Source: a virus. From it: DNA of 55,418 nucleotides. The notes under the pieces were generated by a model, which saw only the letters and a list, made by a program, of their open reading frames with translations, made no database searches and was not told the DNA's origin. The stretch lies in the IMG/VR virus record IMGVR_UViG_3300013109_000037, positions 1 through 55,418 of that record. One strand, 5' to 3'. This document shows, piece after piece, positions 7,919 to 16,621 of this stretch; within the stretch, counting starts at the first letter, position 1; the number at the start of each line of letters is the position of its first letter. A program made the translations under genes and the position numbers.

Positions 7919-9329
7919 TCAAGTTATCGTCTCAAAGGTAGACGAATGTTTTATGAAAGTCGAATGTGACGATGGTCTTGCACGAGACTTATACGACTTC
8001 TTTTCGTTTACAGTTCCAAATGCTAAGTTCATGCCTTCTTATAGAAATAAGTATTGGGATGGCAAAGTCAGACTGTTTTCAATAAAAACTCGTAAGATTT
8101 ACATAGGACTATTACCCTATGTTGACGAGTTTTGTAGAGAAAGAGGTTTCGATTTTAGTGGTATAGAAGATGTAATAGGAGAGAAACAAAGAGCAACAGA
8201 AGAGTTGCATCAGTTTATAGAAGAACTAAATTTACCTTTCTCACCTAGAGATTATCAGATGGAAGCATTTAGAACTGCTGTGCAATATGGCAGACAACTT
8301 CTTTTATCTCCAACTGCAAGTGGTAAATCATTAATCATTTATATGTTGGCAAGATACTATAATAAGAAAACTGTAATCATAGTTCCAACAACATCATTAG
8401 TAGAACAAATGGCGAAAGATTTTGTAGAGTATGGTTATAAAGAACCTATCTGTAAGATATATCATGGTCAAGAAGTGTTCGATGCACCTATAACAATTAC
8501 TACATGGCAATCATTTAGTAAAGCACCCAAGAAGGTAATGCAAACATTCGACATGGTTGTCGGAGACGAAGCACACTTATTTAAGGCAACAACACTTAAA
8601 GGTATCTTAGAGAAGATGAAGTCTACTGCAATTAGAATAGGTACAACAGGAACATTAGATGGTTCAGAAGTTCATAGACTACAGTTAGAAGGTTTGTTTG
8701 GACCTGTTAAGAAAGTTGTATCATCTTCCGAACTTATGGAAAAGGGAACAATTGCACAAATTAATATTGATTGTGTCATACTATGTCATACCAAAATGAA
8801 GAAAATGTCATATCAAGAAGAGATGGACTATCTTGTTTCTAATGAGAAAAGAAATATGTTCATATTGAATTTAGTTAAGAGTTTAAAGGGAAACACACTT
8901 GTACTGTTCCAGTTTGTTGAAAAACATGGTGTAAAGTTATTTGATATGATGTCTAATGCAGACATGGGTGGAAACTTACATTATGTTTATGGTGGAACAG
9001 ATACAGAAGATAGAGAGTCAGTTAGAGAAATTGTTGAGAGAAATAAAGAAGATACTATACTTGCATCATATGGAACTTTTTCGACAGGTATTAATATAAA
9101 ACGAATTGATAATATCGTTTTTGCAAGTCCTTCCAAGTCAAGAATACGAAACCTACAGTCTATTGGTAGGGGTCTTCGTAAAGTGGAAGGTAAAGATAGT
9201 ATGAGGTTATTTGATATCGCAGACGACTTAGGGTATCAAAATTATACCCTTGTTCACTTAAAGGAACGCATAAATACTTATAACGAGGAGAATTTTCCTT
9301 ATGAACTCAAACAATTCGAGCTTAAGTAA
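7911..9329 (+). CDS. uvsW: ATP-dependent helicase UvsW
   Basis: A 472-residue SF2 helicase (T4 UvsW: 587) that remodels branched DNA and R-loops during recombination-dependent replication. An N-terminal substrate-binding region (DFFSFTVPNAKFMPSYRNKYWDGKVRLF) is followed by motif I (SPTASGKS), the DEAH box (VGDEAHLFK), motif III (GTTGTL) and motif VI (QSIGRGLRK). I chose the ATG at 7911 (MSNQVIV); an in-frame ATG at 7899 adds four residues. The start overlaps the oxygenase gene. Confidence 0.95.
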   Translation: MSNQVIVSKVDECFMKVECDDGLARDLYDFFSFTVPNAKFMPSYRNKYWDGKVRLFSIKTRKIYIGLLPYVDEFCRERGFDFSGIEDVIGEKQRATEELHQFIEELNLPFSPRDYQMEAFRTAVQYGRQLLLSPTASGKSLIIYMLARYYNKKTVIIVPTTSLVEQMAKDFVEYGYKEPICKIYHGQEVFDAPITITTWQSFSKAPKKVMQTFDMVVGDEAHLFKATTLKGILEKMKSTAIRIGTTGTLDGSEVHRLQLEGLFGPVKKVVSSSELMEKGTIAQINIDCVILCHTKMKKMSYQEEMDYLVSNEKRNMFILNLVKSLKGNTLVLFQFVEKHGVKLFDMMSNADMGGNLHYVYGGTDTEDRESVREIVERNKEDTILASYGTFSTGINIKRIDNIVFASPSKSRIRNLQSIGRGLRKVEGKDSMRLFDIADDLGYQNYTLVHLKERINTYNEENFPYELKQFELK

Positions 9330-9845
9330 ATGGCAATACCATCAGATTTAATACCTGAAAGATACGAAGTTATCAAACTTAAGAATGGTGCTGAAGTTGT
9401 TGGAATGACCAGAGACTTAGGAGACACAATTGAGATAACATTACCAATGATATGTCAGTTGTCTTTAATTCCAGGTACACCAAGAACTAATGCAGTGTTT
9501 TATCCTTATGCACCATTAAGTGCTGAAGAGAAAGTCAATATACCGAAGTTTGAAATAGTTCATAGAAATCTAATGAACGAACAATTCGTTCCTTATTACG
9601 ATAATGCATCTTCTAAGTGGATGGATATGATTGAGAATAAATCTATACCATTGGCCAACGCAGAAGATTTAAAAGTGCAAGAGGTGATGAGAAGACACAT
9701 AGATAGATTACTACAAGATGAGAAGGCGATATTCTCAGCACCAGATGCAGAATTCATAGAAGAAATGTTAGAAGATATGACAGAAGATGATTTCGAAGAA
9801 TTCAAATACGCATTACCACCCAAAGACAAAAAGAAGTTTCACTGA
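9330..9845 (+). CDS. Hypothetical protein with LSm-like N-terminal strand pattern
   Basis: A 171-residue protein beginning directly after the uvsW stop (TAA-ATG). The N-terminus YEVIKLKNGAEVVGMTRDLGDTIEITLPMICQLS has the alternating pattern and 'NG..V.G' turn of small LSm/Hfq-like barrels; the C-terminal 70 residues are acidic and helical. A similar N-terminal pattern recurs in the protein at 39984, so the two may be distant relatives. An RNA-binding role is only suggested by the fold-like pattern. Co-transcription with uvsW is likely. Confidence 0.75.
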   Translation: MAIPSDLIPERYEVIKLKNGAEVVGMTRDLGDTIEITLPMICQLSLIPGTPRTNAVFYPYAPLSAEEKVNIPKFEIVHRNLMNEQFVPYYDNASSKWMDMIENKSIPLANAEDLKVQEVMRRHIDRLLQDEKAIFSAPDAEFIEEMLEDMTEDDFEEFKYALPPKDKKKFH

Positions 9846-9913
9846 TGAAAATCAAAGCTCGACTCATTCGAATTCTCGAATGGTTACTTTTAAGAGTGAC
9901 TAAATGGAAATGA
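9845..9913 (+). CDS. Possible 22-residue peptide
   Basis: A very short ORF (MKIKARLIRILEWLLLRVTKWK) whose ATG overlaps the previous stop (TGATG) and which overlaps the next small gene. It reads as an amphipathic, Arg/Leu-rich helix. The overlap at both ends fits the packing style of this genome, but length makes it uncertain. Confidence 0.35.
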   Translation: MKIKARLIRILEWLLLRVTKWK

Positions 9914-10026
9914 ATAAAGAATACAAATTTAAACCACTTGCAGGTTGGGACGATACAACTAGTTGGCTAACAATAGCTTTCATGTTTGTTTACTTTACAG
10001 CTGCTGGAATATGGGCTTTTCGATAA
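9904..10026 (+). CDS. Small single-span membrane protein
   Basis: A 40-residue protein with one clear transmembrane segment (LTIAFMFVYFTAAGIWAF) after a polar N-terminus. The start could also be the ATG at 9910. Function unknown. It is the first of four tiny membrane or lipid-anchored proteins between 9904 and 10727. Confidence 0.55.
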   Translation: MEMNKEYKFKPLAGWDDTTSWLTIAFMFVYFTAAGIWAFR

Positions 10027-10038
10027 GATTCATTAGTT

Positions 10039-10070
10039 TATAAATATCTGCTGTATTACTCAGGTAATAC
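10039..10070 (+). promoter_or_regulatory. Late promoter TATAAATA with 5'-end hairpin
   Basis: A perfect late box at 10039-10046. The predicted start near 10052 is followed at once by a perfect 7-bp hairpin, GTATTAC-TCAG-GTAATAC (10053-10070). Confidence 0.65.
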
Positions 10071-10101
10071 ACCTGTGTTTAATTTTAAATCTAAGGAATC
10101 G

Positions 10102-10266
10102 ATGAAATTTTTAAGTATACTATTCTTAGTAATCTTTGCAGTTAGTTGTGCTTCAACTCAAACAGTTGCGACACCAGAAAAGAAAAAAGAGATGAAAAGA
10201 GATACCATTGAAGTCTGTACCGGCACTTCACCAAGACATTTAATCTGTCACGAAACAATCTACTAA
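10102..10266 (+). CDS. Small lipoprotein
   Basis: A 54-residue protein with a lipoprotein signal peptide (MKFLSILFLVIFAVSC) and lipobox AVSC. The ATG at 10102 has a good ribosome-binding site (aagga); an upstream in-frame GTG at 10075 would add nine residues and spoil the signal. The mature part of about 38 residues has two further Cys. Small phage lipoproteins can act in superinfection exclusion or as spanin subunits; nothing in the sequence decides between these. Confidence 0.65.
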   Translation: MKFLSILFLVIFAVSCASTQTVATPEKKKEMKRDTIEVCTGTSPRHLICHETIY

Positions 10267-10355
10267 TGTTTGACAAAATACCAGTATGGGTTGTAGGCAC
10301 TCTTGTCTACGGCATAGGTGGGTCACTCTTCATTATAATATTATTTTACACATAG
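10266..10355 (+). CDS. Tiny membrane protein
   Basis: A 29-residue protein (MFDKIPVWVVGTLVYGIGG, then a hydrophobic C-terminus) whose ATG overlaps the lipoprotein stop (TAATG). It is essentially one membrane helix. The TAATG coupling supports it as a real gene. Function unknown. Confidence 0.5.
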   Translation: MFDKIPVWVVGTLVYGIGGSLFIIILFYT

Positions 10356-10380
10356 TTGTTATTTTAAAACAAAAAGTTTA

Positions 10381-10415
10381 CTAAATAGATTGTGTATAAT
10401 TCTCGTGAATATACA
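10381..10415 (+). promoter_or_regulatory. Late promoter CTAAATA with hairpin at +1
   Basis: The late box is at 10381-10387, with the start predicted at 10393, where a perfect inverted repeat TGTATA...TATACA (10393-10415) begins. It serves the gene at 10446. Confidence 0.55.
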
Positions 10416-10445
10416 ATTATAATTACTATTAATAACGGAGAAACC

Positions 10446-10610
10446 ATGACCACGGCAATTTTAAACATTGCGAAGAGCATGGTGGGCGAATTTGAAGACC
10501 CAAGAGAAGTTCTACCAAGAATCATCAAAGAACTTGAGTTCCTAACACTATTGACTCTTCCAATATTATTACCATTTGGAATAATGTACCTAGCAACTTG
10601 GAGGTTCTAG
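10446..10610 (+). CDS. Small membrane protein
   Basis: A 54-residue protein starting at the ATG with a ribosome-binding site (cggag) 5 nt upstream; earlier in-frame starts lie in the leader hairpin. An amphipathic N-terminal half (ILNIAKSMVGEFEDPREVLPRI) precedes one membrane segment (TLLTLPILLPFGIMYLAT). Function unknown. Confidence 0.6.
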   Translation: MTTAILNIAKSMVGEFEDPREVLPRIIKELEFLTLLTLPILLPFGIMYLATWRF

Positions 10611-10727
10611 ATGAAAGAGTTTTTGGACTATTGGGCCAATATATGGGAGTTTTGTAAGCAGGAGCCAGTATGGGCAGCTGCTTTCTTCTTTTGTGGATAT
10701 ATAATAGGAGTAGTCTATTTCCATTAG
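10611..10727 (+). CDS. Small membrane protein
   Basis: A 38-residue protein whose ATG directly follows the previous TAG stop. The N-terminus is aromatic and amphipathic (FLDYWANIWEFC) and the C-terminus one membrane helix (VWAAAFFFCGYIIGVVYF). Its abutment with the upstream gene argues for co-translation. Function unknown. Confidence 0.5.
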   Translation: MKEFLDYWANIWEFCKQEPVWAAAFFFCGYIIGVVYFH

Positions 10728-10837
10728 ACTGCTAATAGCTATCCTATCCGCTGGCACAAAGCTATAATATCACGAAATCCTTCTTATAACAAGGGGGTTT
10801 TTAAAATAAATAAATAAAAATAAGGGAGAAAAACCCC

Positions 10838-10866
10838 TTACATTATAGCATTAACCCTAGTATAAT
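10838..10866 (+). promoter_or_regulatory. sigma70-like promoter of gp55, near-leaderless
   Basis: TTACAT, 17 nt, TATAAT, preceded by AAAACCCC. The expected start is 1 nt before or at the ATG at 10874, and no Shine-Dalgarno sequence exists. The 146-nt gap before gp55 holds no other gene; it has AT-rich tracts and an inverted repeat TAAGGG...CCCTTA (10821-10840) over the -35. Confidence 0.75.
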
Positions 10867-10873
10867 AGACCAC

Positions 10874-11416
10874 ATGGCAAAAACTAAAAAACAAAGTGAA
10901 CATTATGTTAATAACAAAGAGTTCACAGCCGCAGTCGCCGAACATAACGCCGCCGTTAAACTCGCCGAGGAAGAGGGCAGAACCCCACCACAAATGTCAA
11001 ATTACATAGGAGAGTGTATCTATAAGATTGCAACTCGACTATCTACACGACCAAACTTTATAAACTACACTTACAGAGATGAAATGATATGTGATGCAAT
11101 CGAGAATTGTATTCAGTATATTAAGAACTTCAATGTAGAAAAATCTAACAACGCATTTGCATATATTACACAAATTTGTTATTACGCCTTTCTAAGAAGG
11201 ATACAGAAAGAGAAGAAACAAGTTTTCATTAAGCAACAAGTAATATCAGATATCACCGCACATACATTCGATACAATAGATGGCGATACTTCTGGTATGC
11301 ATAATACTAATGTTGAGTGGATGCAAGACAATATGAACCGTGTTCAATACGAACCAAGAAAATCAAAACGAAAAAAAGTACAGAAAGATAAAGGCTTAGA
11401 TAAATTTACTGAATGA
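10874..11416 (+). CDS. 55: Late-transcription sigma factor gp55
   Basis: A 180-residue protein, the size of T4 gp55 (185). It replaces host sigma70 region 2 and directs RNA polymerase to TATAAATA boxes, which are abundant here. The core MSNYIGECIYKIATRLSTRPNFINYTYRDEMICDAIENCI, aromatic-rich FAYITQICYYAFLRRIQKEKKQ and basic C-terminus are typical of gp55. The very C-terminal residues (GLDKFTE) would be the clamp-binding tail for gp45. It overlaps gp47 by 4 bases, as in related phages. Confidence 0.93.
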   Translation: MAKTKKQSEHYVNNKEFTAAVAEHNAAVKLAEEEGRTPPQMSNYIGECIYKIATRLSTRPNFINYTYRDEMICDAIENCIQYIKNFNVEKSNNAFAYITQICYYAFLRRIQKEKKQVFIKQQVISDITAHTFDTIDGDTSGMHNTNVEWMQDNMNRVQYEPRKSKRKKVQKDKGLDKFTE

Positions 11417-12480
11417 AAATAGCGATACTCAACGACACTCATGCAGGTGTTCGAGGAGATATGTTAGAGATGGCCAAATATCAAGGCCGATTCTATGAGG
11501 AAGTATTCTTCCCATATCTCGATGAAAATAACATTGGACACATTTTACATCTCGGAGATTACTTCGATAGAAGAAAGTATGTAAACTTTGCAAGTCTAAA
11601 ATCAAATAGAGAACATTTTATAGACCCTATGCTAGAAAGGGGTATTACTATGGACTTGATTATTGGTAATCATGATACCTATTATAAGAATACCAATGAA
11701 GTAAACTCACCAGACTTATTATTGTTCGAACACGATAATATAAGTGTTATAACAGAACCTACAGTAAGAGAATACGATGGAGTTAATCTTGCACTTGTTC
11801 CTTGGATTAATAATGAGAACTATGCAGATAGTGTAGACTTCTTATTAAATGCCAATGCAGATACATGTTTTGGTCATTTCGAAATAGAGGGCGCTTTAAT
11901 GATGCCTGGAATGACAAGTCAACATGGTCTAGACCACACATATTTAAAACGATTCGACAAAGTTTATAGTGGTCACTTTCATCAAAAATCAGAACTTAAG
12001 AATATCAGGTATCTAGGAAGTCAGATGCAATTCACATGGTCAGATTATGGAGATGAAAAATACTTCCACATATTTGATACAGATACAAGAGAAATAACTC
12101 CTGTTCATAATCCATTAACTATGTTCGAAAAGTTATTCTATGATGATACAAAAGAAACTTTTGAAACAATATCAAATAAAGATTACAGTAAATTCACAGG
12201 CAAATTTGTGAAGATGATAGTAGTCAATAAAGACAATCCATATTGGTTTGATTCTATGGTCGACAAATTACATGCCGCTAATCCATTGCATGTTGTTGTC
12301 GTAGATGACCATAAACATATGGACTTAATGGACGATAAAGAATTAGAAGGAGTAGAAGACACTCTTACTATATTAGAAAAGTATATTGATGGACTAGAAA
12401 TACAAGGTCAGAAAAAACCCCTATTCGAATTAATGACTTCGTTATATAATGAAGCATTAGACGAACATAATTATCTATGA
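11413..12480 (+). CDS. 47: Recombination nuclease subunit gp47 (Mre11/SbcD family)
   Basis: A 355-residue metallophosphoesterase nuclease (T4 gp47: 339). The five Mre11 motifs are visible in order: NDTHAG, LGDYFDRR, GNHDTY, FGHFE and SGHFHQKS. It pairs with gp46 to resect DNA ends for recombination and to degrade host DNA. Its 3' end overlaps gp46 by 4 bases, giving translational coupling of the two subunits. Confidence 0.96.
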   Translation: MKIAILNDTHAGVRGDMLEMAKYQGRFYEEVFFPYLDENNIGHILHLGDYFDRRKYVNFASLKSNREHFIDPMLERGITMDLIIGNHDTYYKNTNEVNSPDLLLFEHDNISVITEPTVREYDGVNLALVPWINNENYADSVDFLLNANADTCFGHFEIEGALMMPGMTSQHGLDHTYLKRFDKVYSGHFHQKSELKNIRYLGSQMQFTWSDYGDEKYFHIFDTDTREITPVHNPLTMFEKLFYDDTKETFETISNKDYSKFTGKFVKMIVVNKDNPYWFDSMVDKLHAANPLHVVVVDDHKHMDLMDDKELEGVEDTLTILEKYIDGLEIQGQKKPLFELMTSLYNEALDEHNYL

Positions 12481-14195
12481 TTAATTTTAAAAAGATCCGA
12501 TACAAGAATTTGTTATCGGCAGGAAACACTTTTACTTCCATAGACTTAGACAGGTCGCAAACAACTCTTATTGTTGGTGATAATGGTGCTGGTAAATCTA
12601 CATTGTTAGATGCATTATGTTTTGGTTTATATGGAAAAGGGTTTAGAAACTTAAAGAAAGACTTGTTGGTTAATTCTATCAATGGTAAAGAGTTGATAGT
12701 AGAGATAGAATTTCAGATTGGAAGAAAATTATATAAAGTTATAAGAGGCGCTAAACCAAATAAGTTTGAGTTATATGTCAATGATTCATTAATCAATCAA
12801 GATGCAACGATGAGAGATTATCAAGAACATTTAGAGAAGAACATTCTTAAGATGTCCTATCGTTCATTTACCCAAGTCGCAGTATTAGGTTCTGCTAACT
12901 TTACTCCGTTTATGCAGTTAAAGTCGGTAGAGAGAAGAAGACTTGTGGAAGATTTACTAGACATATCAATCTTTTCTACAATGCAGGATATATTAAAGAA
13001 GAAAGTCACACAACATAATGTAGATGTAAGAGAAACAAACCATGAGATTGAATTGTTAGAAGAAAGAATAAATGGTCTAAATGAACAAATGGGTCTCTTA
13101 CAAAAATCTCGTGATAAGAAGATAAAGAAGTATGAGAATACCATAAAGGAGACACAAGAGAATATACAAAAGGTTATGAATGATGTTGTTCAAGAAGATA
13201 AAGAGATTGATAAAAAGAAAGAAGGCATAACTAATAAGAAATCAAATGAAGATAGATTAACTGAGACACTAGATTTAGAAAGACAATTGGAACAAGCCAG
13301 AGCTAAAGCTGACCAAGATGTCTTATTCTATCAAGAGAACGATGATTGTCCAACATGTAAACAAGGGTTAGATGAAGAACACAAGAAGAAACACATTAAG
13401 GAAAGAAAAGCTAAATCGAATGAAATCCAGAAGGCGCTCAACGAGATTGCTCAAACAATCGATGCCTGCCACGATGAAATCCAAAGAATAAATCTTATTC
13501 AAGATGAAATAGAAAAACTGCAAAGAAACATTGGATTACATCAAACAGAGATTTTATCTAATCAGAAATACATAGACAAATTGAATCAAGAGATTAAAGA
13601 TTTAAAGAATGAGACTTCTGTTGATGCTAATGTTCATGATAAATTGACCACAGCAGAAGATGATTTAGATACTTTACATATTAAGAAAGAAAGTCTAACT
13701 GATAGACAACATTACTACGACCTCGCAACAACCCTATTAAGAGACCAAGGGGTGAGGCAGAGAATTATTAAACAATATGTTCCAGTAATGAATAAGATGA
13801 TAAACAAGTATCTGGCCAATTTAGAATTTTATGTTGGGTTTGAATTGAATGAAGCATTTGAAGAAACAATCAAATCCAGATTTAGAGATGTATTTAAGTA
13901 TGATAACTTTTCACAAGGTGAGAAGATGAGAATTGACCTTGCATTACTCTTCACATGGAGAGCAGTCGCAAGAATTAAGAACTCAGTAAATACAAACATA
14001 CTTATATTAGACGAGGTGTTTGATAGTTCTTTAGATGCTCAAGGAACCGATGACTTTTTAAAGTTATTGAATTCATTGAATGAGAAAACAAACGCCTTTA
14101 TTATTTCCCATAAGGGAGGAGAGTTATACGATAAGTTCGAAGAAGTAATTCGTTTCGAAAAATATAAAAACTTTAGTCGTATATCAATTTCATAA
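12477..14195 (+). CDS. 46: Recombination exonuclease subunit gp46 (Rad50/SbcC family)
   Basis: A 572-residue SMC-like ATPase (T4 gp46: 560). Walker A (GDNGAGKS) is near residue 35, long coiled coils flank a zinc hook (CPTCKQ) near residue 295, and the C-terminal lobe carries the ABC signature (FSQGEKMRIDLA) and Walker B (ILILDEVFDSSLD). With gp47 it forms the end-resection complex. It ends 14 nt before the ammonium transporter. Confidence 0.96.
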   Translation: MINFKKIRYKNLLSAGNTFTSIDLDRSQTTLIVGDNGAGKSTLLDALCFGLYGKGFRNLKKDLLVNSINGKELIVEIEFQIGRKLYKVIRGAKPNKFELYVNDSLINQDATMRDYQEHLEKNILKMSYRSFTQVAVLGSANFTPFMQLKSVERRRLVEDLLDISIFSTMQDILKKKVTQHNVDVRETNHEIELLEERINGLNEQMGLLQKSRDKKIKKYENTIKETQENIQKVMNDVVQEDKEIDKKKEGITNKKSNEDRLTETLDLERQLEQARAKADQDVLFYQENDDCPTCKQGLDEEHKKKHIKERKAKSNEIQKALNEIAQTIDACHDEIQRINLIQDEIEKLQRNIGLHQTEILSNQKYIDKLNQEIKDLKNETSVDANVHDKLTTAEDDLDTLHIKKESLTDRQHYYDLATTLLRDQGVRQRIIKQYVPVMNKMINKYLANLEFYVGFELNEAFEETIKSRFRDVFKYDNFSQGEKMRIDLALLFTWRAVARIKNSVNTNILILDEVFDSSLDAQGTDDFLKLLNSLNEKTNAFIISHKGGELYDKFEEVIRFEKYKNFSRISIS

Positions 14196-14209
14196 TAAAG
14201 GAGAAAATA

Positions 14210-15385
14210 ATGGATTTATCATATTCATTAAACACATTTTACTTTTTAATGTCTGGCGTATTAGTCATGTGGATGGCAGCCGGTTTTACCATGCTAGAAG
14301 CGGGTTCAGTTAGAAGTAAAAATGTTATAGAAATACTCTTAAAGAATGTTGCACTTTATAGTGTCGCATCTGTAGGGTTTTTAGTAGGGGGTTATTCCCT
14401 TATGTATGGGTGGGGAGATATAGAAACACATTCGATGTATTCTGATTTCTTTTTTCAAGTAGTATTTGTCGCAACTGCAATGTCAGTTGTATCAGGTGCA
14501 GTCGCAGAAAGAAAGAAACTGTGGACATTCTTATTGTTTGCCGCTATCTTCACCACAATTATATACCCAATTCAAGGTTCTTGGACATGGGGTGGTGGTT
14601 GGTTGAGTCAGAGAGGATTCTTTGACTTTGCAGGTTCAGGCATAGTTCATATGGCTGGGGCTTCAGCCGCACTTGCAGGAGTTTTAATACTTGGACCAAG
14701 AAAGGGTAAATACTTAAAAGACGGAACACCTAAACCAATACACGGTTCCAATGCGGCTCAAGTCGCATTAGGCACACTCATTTTGTGGATGGGATGGTTT
14801 GGATTCAATGGTGGTTCACAACTTGCAATAGATGGTGTAGAGAACGCAAATGCAGTCGCAAAGATATTTGTAAACACTAATACTGCCGCTGCTGGTGGTC
14901 TTTTATCTGCAATGATATTATCTAAACTGTGGTTAGGTAAGACTGCCTTAAACGCCACAACAAATGGTGCATTAGCAGGTCTAGTAGTTATAACTGCTGA
15001 CCCATTAACACCTTCACCTTTAATCGCATTACTATATGGTTCATTGGGTGGAGTAATGATGCCTGTTGTTATGAGTTGGATAGAAAGAAAAGGTTGTGAT
15101 GATCCAGTTGGTGCAATATCAGTTCATGGTGTCGCAGGTGTTTTAGGACTTATGTTAGTCCCAATACTAAACGCAGATGCAAGTTTCTTACATCAAGCAT
15201 ATGGAACAGTCACAATATTTGGATTTGTTTTCTCTACATCATATCTATTATGGTGGATATTAAACAAGACTGTAGGTATCAGAGTTGGTGAACAAGAAGA
15301 AGTTGGTGGTTCAGATATGTGGGAAACAGGTTCAAAAGCTTACCCATATTTTATGAAAGGTCATGGAGAAGAATCTGATAAATAA
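14210..15385 (+). CDS. amt: Ammonium transporter (Amt/AmtB family)
   Basis: A complete 391-residue Amt protein, nearly the length of mature E. coli AmtB, with about 11 membrane segments. Key residues are in place: Trp127 (SWTWGGG), Asp139 in DFAGSG, pore His147 (GIVHMAG) and His306 (AISVHGVAG), and the WFGFNGGS motif with its Ser. The conserved C-terminal GIRVGEQEEVGGSDMWETGS and AYP regulatory tail is present. No signal peptide is obvious and no GlnK gene lies nearby. It sits between gp46 and a deformylase with a good ribosome-binding site (aaggag), so it is under phage control. The likely role is raising ammonium uptake in a nitrogen-limited host during infection. Confidence 0.95.
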   Translation: MDLSYSLNTFYFLMSGVLVMWMAAGFTMLEAGSVRSKNVIEILLKNVALYSVASVGFLVGGYSLMYGWGDIETHSMYSDFFFQVVFVATAMSVVSGAVAERKKLWTFLLFAAIFTTIIYPIQGSWTWGGGWLSQRGFFDFAGSGIVHMAGASAALAGVLILGPRKGKYLKDGTPKPIHGSNAAQVALGTLILWMGWFGFNGGSQLAIDGVENANAVAKIFVNTNTAAAGGLLSAMILSKLWLGKTALNATTNGALAGLVVITADPLTPSPLIALLYGSLGGVMMPVVMSWIERKGCDDPVGAISVHGVAGVLGLMLVPILNADASFLHQAYGTVTIFGFVFSTSYLLWWILNKTVGIRVGEQEEVGGSDMWETGSKAYPYFMKGHGEESDK

Positions 15386-15388
15386 TAT

Positions 15389-16024
15389 ATGATGTATAAA
15401 CTTATAGAAGAGGCTTCAAAGGTATTACGAACTCCACCACCGGAGTTCGATTTTGATAACCCACCGGAAGACCCCAAAGAGATTGCTAAGAACTTGGGTG
15501 AAGCGATGGATAAATTTGGTGGGTTAGGCCTTTCTGCAAATCAAGTAGGATTACCTTACAGAGTTTTTGTTATGAGAACTATGCATGAAGGAGATAAAAC
15601 TCCATCAAATATCGCATACTTTAATCCTGAATTGACAAAAGTTTCACAAGAAACAGAACTTATGAAAGAAGGTTGTTTATCATTTCCTGATATGTTCTTG
15701 ATGATTAAAAGGTCTAAAACAGTAGAGTTTAAATATCAAGACATTGAAGGCAAAGAACAAACAGCACTATTAGAAGGTATTGGCGCAAGATGTGTTCAAC
15801 ATGAAATAGACCATTTGAATGGTATACTGTTTCTACAAAGAGCATCTCAGTTGAAAATAGAACGAGCATTAAAAGCCAGACCAAAAATTCGAAAGAAGAG
15901 ATTAGAGAATGAAAAAAGACATGAACTCGCAAAATACTTCCAGCAACTACAAGCCAAGAATGATTCAAAATCTGATGTCGATGGAGAGATGTCAGGAACT
16001 GATACGATTTCACAAGAGTCATAG
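15389..16024 (+). CDS. def: Peptide deformylase with C-terminal extension
   Basis: A 211-residue Fe/Zn amidase that removes formyl groups from nascent N-termini. All three family motifs are intact: GLGLSANQ (residues 45-52), EGCLSFP with metal-binding Cys96, and QHEIDHLNG with His138, Glu139 and His142. Phage enzymes are usually shorter and lack the C-terminal helix; this one has about 60 extra basic, helical residues (RALKARPKIRKKRLENEKRH). The last 116 bases are shared in another frame with the next gene. Two adjacent ATGs at 15389 and 15392 are possible starts. Confidence 0.95.
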   Translation: MMYKLIEEASKVLRTPPPEFDFDNPPEDPKEIAKNLGEAMDKFGGLGLSANQVGLPYRVFVMRTMHEGDKTPSNIAYFNPELTKVSQETELMKEGCLSFPDMFLMIKRSKTVEFKYQDIEGKEQTALLEGIGARCVQHEIDHLNGILFLQRASQLKIERALKARPKIRKKRLENEKRHELAKYFQQLQAKNDSKSDVDGEMSGTDTISQES

Positions 16025-16556
16025 ACACATAACAGGCGTAGGTGATGGTTCTGATTACACTGGTATCAGATTCATGCATATACACACTCCACATATACGG
16101 AATTGGATATCAGAAGTAGTAGTCAATCTTATAGGCGAAGTCAGAAAGATATCAGACCAAGTTGTATTTCCAGAAATGATTGCACTCAATGAGTGGCCAA
16201 TCGGCGGAGTTCAAGAACCACATCTAGACACATATTCAAATCAAGAAATAAAACACCAATCAAGTCCTGATAAACCTTCAAGAGAATGGACTTGTATCTT
16301 ATATCTAAACGACAACTTTAATGGTGGTCGAACATGGATTCCAGGTGGTGAAACATACGAACCAGAAACAGGTTCAGGTTTATTGTTTCAAGGTATCTAC
16401 ATACCACACGGCGTATCAAAAGTTAGAAGACATTCAAGACATACAGTTTCATTTTGGTTCACTACAGACATCACTCGATGTATGCCAATTTATCCGGTAA
16501 AAGACTTAAATCTAGACGAAGATTCCTATCGTTTAGAAAATCCTTACGAAAATTAA
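15909..16556 (+). CDS. 2OG-Fe(II) oxygenase
   Basis: A dioxygenase of up to 215 residues. The metal site is visible as H and D in PHLDTYS and the distal H in IYIPHGVSKV, with 2OG-binding Arg candidates in RRHSRHTVSFWF. A typical turn, LNDNFNGGRTWIPGG, lies between. The ATG at 15909 gives the longest form; ATGs at 15921, 15960 and 15975 are alternatives, and even the shortest overlaps the deformylase gene. It is closest in look to phage prolyl-hydroxylase-like proteins. The substrate is unknown. Confidence 0.82.
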   Translation: MKKDMNSQNTSSNYKPRMIQNLMSMERCQELIRFHKSHRHITGVGDGSDYTGIRFMHIHTPHIRNWISEVVVNLIGEVRKISDQVVFPEMIALNEWPIGGVQEPHLDTYSNQEIKHQSSPDKPSREWTCILYLNDNFNGGRTWIPGGETYEPETGSGLLFQGIYIPHGVSKVRRHSRHTVSFWFTTDITRCMPIYPVKDLNLDEDSYRLENPYEN

Positions 16557-16591
16557 TTTCTAAATCCTTATACCTATAGGCCTTTCAGAGG

Positions 16592-16621
16592 TTGACAATG
16601 GGTAGCGCTTTTTGATACCAT
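16592..16621 (+). promoter_or_regulatory. sigma70-like promoter, TTGACA-N18-TACCAT family
   Basis: TTGACA and TACCAT spaced by 18 nt, with an inverted repeat GGTA...TACC (16601-16619) across the spacer and TGGAC downstream. It is nearly the same as the elements at 17422 and 22231. Confidence 0.65.
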
